From positions 4,053,001-4,117,000 of the forward strand of contig OX335652.1 in the NCBI GenBank assembly GCA_946894095.1: DNA of 64,000 nt, in the 5' to 3' direction. The notes under the pieces are model-generated. The model saw nothing but the letters and a program-made list of their open reading frames with translations. It did no database searches and was not told the DNA's origin. Positions 57,978 to 64,000 of this stretch are shown piece by piece. Position numbers and translations under genes: made by a program. The first letter of the stretch is position 1. Each line of letters starts with the position of its first letter. Origin of the DNA: Incurvaria masculella (taxonomy: Eukaryota; Arthropoda; Insecta; Lepidoptera; Incurvariidae).

Positions 57978-58101
57978 GGAGAAACTTTTTGGAGACCTAG
58001 AGGCAGGAAGAACCGAGCTTTACAGCAGCCAGGATGTGGAAGGTGCTAAATTGATTGAAGCAAAAATTCGAGAACACCAGAACATGAAATCTAAATATTG
58101 A
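57978..58101 (+). CDS. Terminal exon of an unrecognised plus-strand gene
   Basis: The acceptor TTCTTTTCAG at 57977 is followed by an open frame ending in TGA at 58099-58101. The peptide runs EKLFGDLEAGRTELY and ends EGAKLIEAKIREHQNMKSKY, helical and highly charged. The entry phase matches the exon at 25012-25201, so these are probably the last two exons of one gene, though other exons could lie between. The 3' UTR that follows has no canonical AATAAA close by. The gene converges on RFC3. The product is not recognised. Confidence 0.6.
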
Positions 58102-58534
58102 GGTTTAATTTCATGCAGGCTTCCAGTAAAGTGTACATATTATAAACAATGGCGTCACAGAGTACTGTCATTTCTAATATTATTCAACTTATCAAAGTCA
58201 TCAGTAAATACAGTTATGTTTTTAAAATGATCTTTATTGGGTGATTATTGTATAAACTATGCATTTTCCAGTCGTACCGGCTAACCTACAGCTTTCACCC
58301 TGGTCTTTGCAAGAGTTCCAGATGTTTTATAAAATGATGTCTTGTACAATTACATATCTTGTGATATTACAGGTTCCCTCTGATTAAATCTATCAATTAA
58401 TATTGTTACAAAATATTGTTATGCTTGGTAAAGTATGTAACAGAACTTGGAACTTTAACAAAGGTAGGTTACCTACATAAGATTTCATATTTTGTGCTAT
58501 GAAGTGGGGTGTTTTAGTATATTTTTCCTTTTTT

Positions 58535-58770
58535 AGGGTTCCGTACCCAAAGGGTGAAAACGGAACCCTATTACTAAGCCTCCGCTGTCCGTCCGTCCGT
58601 CCGTCCGTCCGTCCGTCTGTCCGTCTGTCACAGGGCTGTATCTCAGAAACCGTGATAGCTAGACAGTTGGAATTTTCACAGAGTGTGTATTTCCCTTGCC
58701 GCTAGAACAACAAATCATAGACATTACGAAATAGTTAGAATTAAAGGGGGTCCCCATACAACATACGTCT
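58535..58770 (+). mobile_element. Family A 5' half running into foreign GC-rich DNA
   Basis: A full 5' half, with a long (CCGT)n, to GGGGGTCCCCATACAACATA. It then continues into CpG-rich sequence in place of the 3' half. Confidence 0.8.
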
Positions 58771-58774
58771 ATAT

Positions 58775-59050
58775 TGTCTATCCCGCTCGCACCCACTTCG
58801 CTGAACCCGGCGTATGGCCCCCGCGCCGCGACGCGCGCGCCGCCTCCCCGCACGCCAGCCAGTCTGCTCGATAGTTTTCTCGCTCACACGTGCTAGACTT
58901 TATACACGCTGCGCGCGCATCTAGGTCTATGACTACTTTATATAGATGAACGCTCGCCTCGCGTCGGCAGTTGGTCGCGGACCATTCTTCTTGTTCGGTG
59001 GGGCGTTCGGCGCGGCGCGCGTCTTCTATGCACGCGCGATTTATTTACGA
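58775..59050 (+). promoter_or_regulatory. GC-rich block with TATA and initiator candidates
   Basis: TATATAG at 58939-58945 lies 30 bp before the A of GCAGTT (58969), the spacing of an insect TATA plus initiator core promoter. The surroundings are CpG-rich (58790-58860, 58950-59040). No open frame or exon follows that I can support. Confidence 0.3.
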
Positions 59051-59332
59051 TGCTTCGTCAATAATTTATGAAGTCGGTGTGTAGGTATTAACGCCATATG
59101 CAAATTAGAGATTGAATATGATACAACATAAGAATATATTAAAAAACATACATTTTTTAAATATACAAAGCAAACGTATAGCATAGCTTTAACTAATTTG
59201 TAAATAAAATTATATAATATTTACATACAAATACATGTCAAATCAGTACATTTTTCATTGGCTTTTATGAAATATATATGGTTTTTTTAAGTAAGTACCT
59301 GTATATGGATCGCAATACAACACCTATTGATT
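59051..59332. other. AT-rich spacer
   Basis: Very AT-rich; nothing recognised between the GC-rich block and the SINE fragments. Confidence 0.5.
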
Positions 59333-59527
59333 AACATGATATTCGCCCAACTCACCACATGAGAACTAGGTGCCATGCCAGGACCTTACTTATGCTGCAA
59401 GGCTACGTTGAACTGGATGAAAAAATCTCTCTCTACATATTTTGAACGTACCTAATATTGAATTTTTAGAAACATCACATTATTGCTGTAATAGAACAGA
59501 GAAGCTTTGTAAAAAATATCTAAGCAA

Positions 59528-59932
59528 TTTTTTTATGCGACCAGACATGGATGGCTAATACCACACAACTACCGTTATGATATTAGCCCAATACACCTGA
59601 TTCCCTAAGGAATTAGGTGCCATGCCAGGACCTTCCCTTTTATGAGCGAGGCTCCATTGAACTGGATGGAAAACACGGACAATTTTTTATTGCCGCTTCG
59701 ACCATCTTTTCATCCAATGCGATGGTACCAACCCGGGCGGGCTTAAACCCTACCATCTTGTAGGGGAAAGGGACCTACAGTTTTACATGGATTCTGAACC
59801 ATGGAGCAGCTCGCATTCTTGACGAAATGCACTTATCGAACTCGGAATGAGAAAGACAGTGGTGCATGTTGGAATTAAACCCAGACCTCTGGTGCGCTAG
59901 GCCAGTCCCCGCGCCACTAGGCTACAAGCCGC
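59528..59932 (-). mobile_element. SINE family B with tRNA-like head, full length, minus
   Basis: The best-preserved copy, about 405 bp. On the minus strand it starts CGGCTTGTAGCCTAGTGG and has the B-box-like GGGTTTAATTCC, the whole body, and ends GGTCGCATAAAAAAA. A second fragment of the body lies at 59333-59436. Confidence 0.85.
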
Positions 59933-60067
59933 AATATTTGCGGGTTAACATAACAAGTACCATACATAAATATTGCAAGTATGACATTGCAAGTATGAAG
60001 TTTCTTTGCGGGTTCTTCTTCACTGGTTGATCGAATCCGCGGATCAATCAAATTGTGACATGACTTA

Positions 60068-60226
60068 GCCCCGGTTGCACGAAGAGACGGCCGAGTTAAT
60101 CAATGTTCAAACACGTCACTTTTAGTGAACCGCATAGAGTTCCTTCCATAATGTCTGTACAAAGTAACGTGTTTAATCGTACATTGATGTTGATTTTAAT
60201 TTTTTGTTCTTTCGTGCACTCGGCCC
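60068..60226 (-). mobile_element. Family C palindromic MITE, 159 bp, inside a SINE-like repeat
   Basis: GCCCCGGTTGCACGAAGAGA to CGTGCACTCGGCCC with TTA on both sides. The host repeat (GTGACATGACTTA / TTAGTGTAGTTTGACTACC) occurs without the MITE near 11700, so the duplication is read directly. Confidence 0.9.
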
Positions 60227-60922
60227 TTAGTGTAGTTTGACTACCAGAAGTAGAATAAATAAATGAAATAAAATTGTGTTTAGCTTTCAAAATGCTTTAT
60301 CAATCACTTCAATGGGTAGGTAGGCAAAAACATTTATCGTAAAATGTTTGTATACATTTTCTGTTTAAAAAAAACGCAAAGGACGTTTTTGGCCTAGATA
60401 CCATTAACAATAAGTGATATATTATCGTATATATCCACTTATGTGTAACAATTTTCTATCCACATGCAAGTCTATGGTGGGAAATCACAAACCGATGAAG
60501 GAAAGAGTTATAGAAACATTAAAAAACATATTTTTCAAATACATATATTTTTATTACTGCTTTTTCAGTTTCAACGTTAGTTTTTTATGGAACCAGTAAA
60601 CCTGGTAACCTACAAACCTACTGTAAGGTACTTTCAAGGCTAAAAATGAATCATTACTATCATTATAAAAATAAGAAACAAAAAAGAAGGACATATCTTT
60701 TTCCAACGAATGTGATTTGTATGTACGTATAATCGACCGTGAAGCAAGGACACTTTAATTAAAGAAAGAACCCAGTAAAAAGAACTACTTTACGAATATA
60801 ATGCAAGGCTGGAACCGAACCAGCAAAACATACCATTCGCTGGTAGGTATTGAGTTATTCGGTCAAGTGAACTAAAATATACCAATTGGCATGGTACGAA
60901 ATTAAACTAAACGTCAAACTTA

Positions 60923-61044
60923 GCTCCGATTGCACGAAAGGACGGCTGAGTTAATCAATGTTCAAACCACAAACACGTCACTTTTAGTAAACCCCTTGGA
61001 GTTGACGTTGATTTTGATTTTTTGTCCTTTCGTGCACTCGGCCC
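60923..61044 (-). mobile_element. Family C palindromic MITE, internally deleted
   Basis: GCTCCGATTGCACGAAAGGA to CGTGCACTCGGCCC, 122 bp, with TTA on the left and TCA on the right. Confidence 0.8.
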
Positions 61045-61454
61045 TCATTTTGCCTCCTTTGCCTATTCACCTGCTATGCACCTAGCTAATGATTTATCAT
61101 GGTAACCAAACCACCCTGGATATTTGAAGGGCTTCAAAATGATACAATTATGTTCATGATATGATTATATTAAGGGTAGATGTTTTTTGGAGACACATTT
61201 ATGTTGATTTCACATAATACGGTTAGAATCTGATAATTTGTCATATCGAGACGACTGTTGTTAATTTTTTTGAAATAGGCTTTGTAATGCATATTATAAA
61301 AATAAATATTTTTCCACGTTGCTTAAGTTACATTATTCTTCATGTATCAATTCTCGATTGAAGTTCCTCTCTTTTAATAAAAAAAAAATATATATTTTTT
61401 TGTAATGAGAACAAAAAAAAACAATTTAATGATATTTTTTTATATTCATCGTTA

Positions 61455-61762
61455 CATTCAGCATTGGATGTTTGTAGCGGGTTCAAATCCCCGCGCCGTT
61501 TATGAATCACTTTCTTTCTTTTTCAGAATTGGATAAATGGATTTCGTTATGAATGCGAGTTTGTTGGGAGATGTTTGGATCCATGTTAAACTATAGGTGC
61601 CCTTTCCCTACGATTGGTACCATCGCATGAGATGATAATACCTATGGTTGAAACGGCAATAATAAATTGTCCATGTTTTCCATACAGTTCAATGTAGCCG
61701 TGGTCGTAAATAGAAGATCCTGGCATGTCACCTAATTCCTTCGGAAATGAGGGTAATAGCGG
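61455..61762 (+). mobile_element. SINE family B, head partly lost
   Basis: It begins at a B-box-like GGGTTCAAATCCCC and continues through the drifted family body to CACCTAATTCCTTCGG. Downstream it meets the isolated family A 3' end. Confidence 0.75.
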
Positions 61763-61814
61763 GTAGAGGCGAAGTTCAGAAGGCACAACCGAGGTTCCGT
61801 AATTTCCTTAAATA

Positions 61815-61869
61815 TACGATGGTACGGAACCCTTCGTGCGCGAGTCCGACTCGCACTTGGCCGGTTTTT
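61815..61869 (+). mobile_element. Family A, isolated 3' terminus
   Basis: ATGGTACGGAACCCTTCGTG, the 3' hairpin and TTGGCCGGTTTTT are present without a body. It lies downstream of the RFC3 stop codon. Confidence 0.8.
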
Positions 61870-61976
61870 AAGTTACGCCCGAGTGTTTTTAAGAATTGGT
61901 TTTAGTTAGTAAGTAAATAAAAATATACCTATTAAGGGAGTATTTTTTTATTAATTACAAATAAAACTGACTTAAT

Positions 61977-63044
61977 TCAAAATGCATCGCCCATTGATTC
62001 CTCTACAAACTTCTTATAAATCGCCATAAATTTGGCCACAAAGGCTTCCAGGTGGAAGATCTGTTTGTTCCCGAGTCGCATGCGGTGCTCGTATCTTGCT
62101 GCGAAGCCTATAATCTGACTCTTCATCGACATGTCACAGTTTTTCACTAGCTCCTGAAGAAGACCCTTGAAAATCATGTCCGGAGGGATGCCATGTATCA
62201 ACAACTCGTATAACTTCTGTCTCACTTCCCCGAGCTTTTTTGGAGACTGTTCTGAAAGGATCAGTTTTGCCGTATCTCTAATAAAAACTTGCCAGTCAGG
62301 TTCAGGAATGTTTTGATTTGCGGAGAATGGATATTGTTGCACCTTGCATGCTTCACACATGAGGATCGCTCGTCTGAGGTTACGATTTGCAGCCTTCGCA
62401 ATGCGGCCAGCTAGTTCAGAAGGAATGGTGAGGCCTTCCTTTTTACATGTCACTTGCAGAATACTAACGATCTCGTCTTCGGAAGGTGCTGGCACACGGA
62501 TAGCTAGGCATCTAGACTTTATGGCTGGTATGACTCTAGAAATAGAATTCGCACAAAGGATAATTCTGCATGTTGCAACATACTTCTCCATTGTACGGCG
62601 TAGGGCGTGTTGTGCATCCTTAGTCAAATCGTCTACTTCATTCAACACTATAACTTTAAACTCCTTCTGCCCTGAAGCATCAATTTGATGTGTCTGTGCG
62701 ACGGTCTTTACCAAGTCCATTATAACGACTCGATCGTATATGCCGACGTCGGTAGGGTTGACTTCGATGTGGTAGTTACTGCTTACTGTCATGATTTCGA
62801 GTTTCTTATTGGAAGGTGTGGTGAAGTTCATAGTTTCCTGGCGCAGCCGTTCTACCCCAGAGCCATAAAGCTCGCGCAGTAGGCACATGACGCGTGTCTT
62901 CTTACCGGCACCGGACGGGCCATATACGAGGAGGTGAGGGAAGTCGCTCTGCTGGACAAGACTCCGGAGACTCGCGGCCTGCGCTTTGTGGAAGTCAAGT
63001 TTGGCGAGGTCGCGCGGTCGGTACTTGTCTACCCATAGCGACAT
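61977..63044 (-). CDS. RFC3: Replication factor C subunit 3 (clamp loader, 38-kDa class)
   Basis: A single uninterrupted exon encodes 355 residues, the usual length of RFC3 (Drosophila RfC38 class). It is an AAA+ subunit of the RFC clamp loader, which opens PCNA and sets it on primer-template junctions in the nucleus. It starts MSLWVDKYRP. The P-loop GPSGAGKKT (42-50) carries the K-K-T form typical of this subunit. The Walker B position reads VIVLNEVDDL (131-140), again the subunit's variant acidic box. KDAQHALRRTMEKY (142-155) and the SRC motif (177-179) follow, then the C-terminal collar (NRNLRRAILMCEACK, FHLEAFVAKFM). A poly(A) signal AATAAA lies at 61952-61947, about 25 nt after the stop. 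It is not part of a mobile element; the nearest repeat, a family A end, stops at 61869. No intron is seen in the coding region. Confidence 0.97.
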   Translation of the reverse strand: MSLWVDKYRPRDLAKLDFHKAQAASLRSLVQQSDFPHLLVYGPSGAGKKTRVMCLLRELYGSGVERLRQETMNFTTPSNKKLEIMTVSSNYHIEVNPTDVGIYDRVVIMDLVKTVAQTHQIDASGQKEFKVIVLNEVDDLTKDAQHALRRTMEKYVATCRIILCANSISRVIPAIKSRCLAIRVPAPSEDEIVSILQVTCKKEGLTIPSELAGRIAKAANRNLRRAILMCEACKVQQYPFSANQNIPEPDWQVFIRDTAKLILSEQSPKKLGEVRQKLYELLIHGIPPDMIFKGLLQELVKNCDMSMKSQIIGFAARYEHRMRLGNKQIFHLEAFVAKFMAIYKKFVEESMGDAF

Positions 63045-63464
63045 GGTGTAATTTATGTAAGAGTAAGCCTATCCTACCTTTCTCACCCGACTGCTAGGAG
63101 TAAGTTCAACAGAATATTGAAGATATTTGTATTGTAGTTGGCAAGTCGCGTTGCATAGGCCGGTTAAACTATATTATATTCTTTGGTTTAAACTGACACT
63201 GACAGATGGATAACGGTGACAGCTTTTTTGGCGCTAAATATTAAAGGCGTGATCCGAATAGACCTGGCACCAACAACCGGCAATCCGAGCACCCAATTCA
63301 TCGCAACGATTTTGAGCGGAGTATCTTCACTCAAACTTACTACGCGATGCAATTGTATTGAAGCCCCTAGCTTGAGTACTTCGCTAATGCTAAATACTGG
63401 TCGACTGAAACTTTTAAATGTGTGTAATAGCGTACAAAAATGTGTGAGACTGAGTTATTTTTTG
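63045..63464. other. RFC3 upstream region
   Basis: The promoter side of the minus-strand RFC3 gene. Candidate initiator words (TCAGTGTCAGTTTAAA on the minus strand, near 63190-63205) are present; no TATA box is convincing. Beyond 63240 no feature is seen until the family A copies. Confidence 0.35.
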
Positions 63465-64000
63465 CATTTCCGTACTCAAATGGTGCCAACAGAATCCTAA
63501 TACTACGCGTTCGCTGTCCATTCGTCTGTCAGCGAACTGTATCTCATGAACCGTAATAGGTAGACAGCTGAAATTCTCACAGAGGGTCTATTCCTATTCC
63601 TAACAACCATTAGTAAAAATTAAAAACGAATGGGGTGATTTTTAGGGTTCCGTGCCCAAATGGTGCCAACGGAACCTTAATACTAAACCTCCGATGTCCG
63701 TTCGTCCGTCCGTCTGTCACAGGGCTGTATTTCATGAACTGTAAAAGGTAGGCAGCTTAAAATTTCACTGATTGTGTATTTATTTTGCCGTTATATTTGG
63801 CTAATGATAAAATATGACAAATCCGAGTGCAGTGTACTGTCTATAGATGATGAATAGACGCTATAACAATACAACAACAATTAGGTAAAATTAAATAATA
63901 ATAAATATTAAAAATAAAAAAACCAGATTTTTTGTATTCAATATAGTACGAAGGTACGGAAAACGATGATGTGCGTGTCAGACTCGCGCTTGGCCGATTT
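63465..64000 (+). mobile_element. Two family A copies in tandem, the second reaching the window edge
   Basis: A diverged 5' half (about 63465-63620) is followed by a copy from 63644 to the last base. In the second, about 80 bp (TTATATTTGGCTAATGATAA onward) interrupt the GCCGCTATAACAA block. Its 3' end is drifted (GACTCGCGCTTGGCCGATTT). Confidence 0.75.

Noticed and set aside
62344..63097. Plus-strand frames opposite RFC3
   Set aside because: They are shadows of the conserved RFC3 coding sequence.

Overview
The window looks like nuclear DNA of a moth or butterfly. It is AT-rich, has spliced genes with GT-AG introns, and is packed with short interspersed repeats of a lepidopteran kind. One family, bounded by AGGGTTCCGTACC and GTACGGAACCCT and carrying a (CCGT)n stretch, occurs about 20 times. 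No species can be named from the sequence alone.

Host genes are sparse. The only complete and confidently named one is the intronless replication factor C subunit 3 gene (61977-63044, minus). Two plus-strand exons with matching splice phase, 25012-25201 and 57978-58101, look like the last exons of an unrecognised gene, with up to 32.8 kb of repeat-filled intron between them; that gene converges on RFC3. Two minus-strand exon-like pieces inside this interval (38099-38164 and 41597-41671) each join an ATG frame to a GTGAGT donor in phase 0. A THAP zinc-finger 5' exon (44428-44502) and a small secreted-protein-like ORF (23620-23880, minus) are weaker calls.

The rest is mobile DNA. At 7358-9998 lies an apparently intact PIF/Harbinger transposon with 57-bp terminal inverted repeats and a TAA target duplication. 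Its transposase gene and its MADF-BESS gene are interlocked: the large exon of each lies inside the intron of the other, on the opposite strand. At 25827-26929 is a broken Penelope-like element with inverted termini that carry a hammerhead-like motif. Directly beside it, at 26936-29533, is a 2.6-kb element with a perfect 9-bp target duplication (Mutator-like by that criterion), degenerate AATC-word arrays at both ends and GC-rich islands inside. At 45230-49687 is a Ty1/copia retrotransposon with two LTRs that read identical, a perfect 5-bp duplication and a half-tRNA(iMet) primer site, but an in-frame stop and a frameshift in its coding region.

Between these lie LINE fragments (Jockey-like near 31 and 34 kb, RTE-like near 43.9 and 51.5 kb), a SINE family whose shared body carries either a tRNA-like or a 5S-rRNA-like head, and several palindromic MITEs. 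One of these, 159 bp long with TTA duplications, is present five times at exactly the same length. Nested insertions (MITE in SINE, MITE in LINE, retroposon in MITE, Mutator-like element beside Penelope) give relative ages and let several target duplications be read directly.
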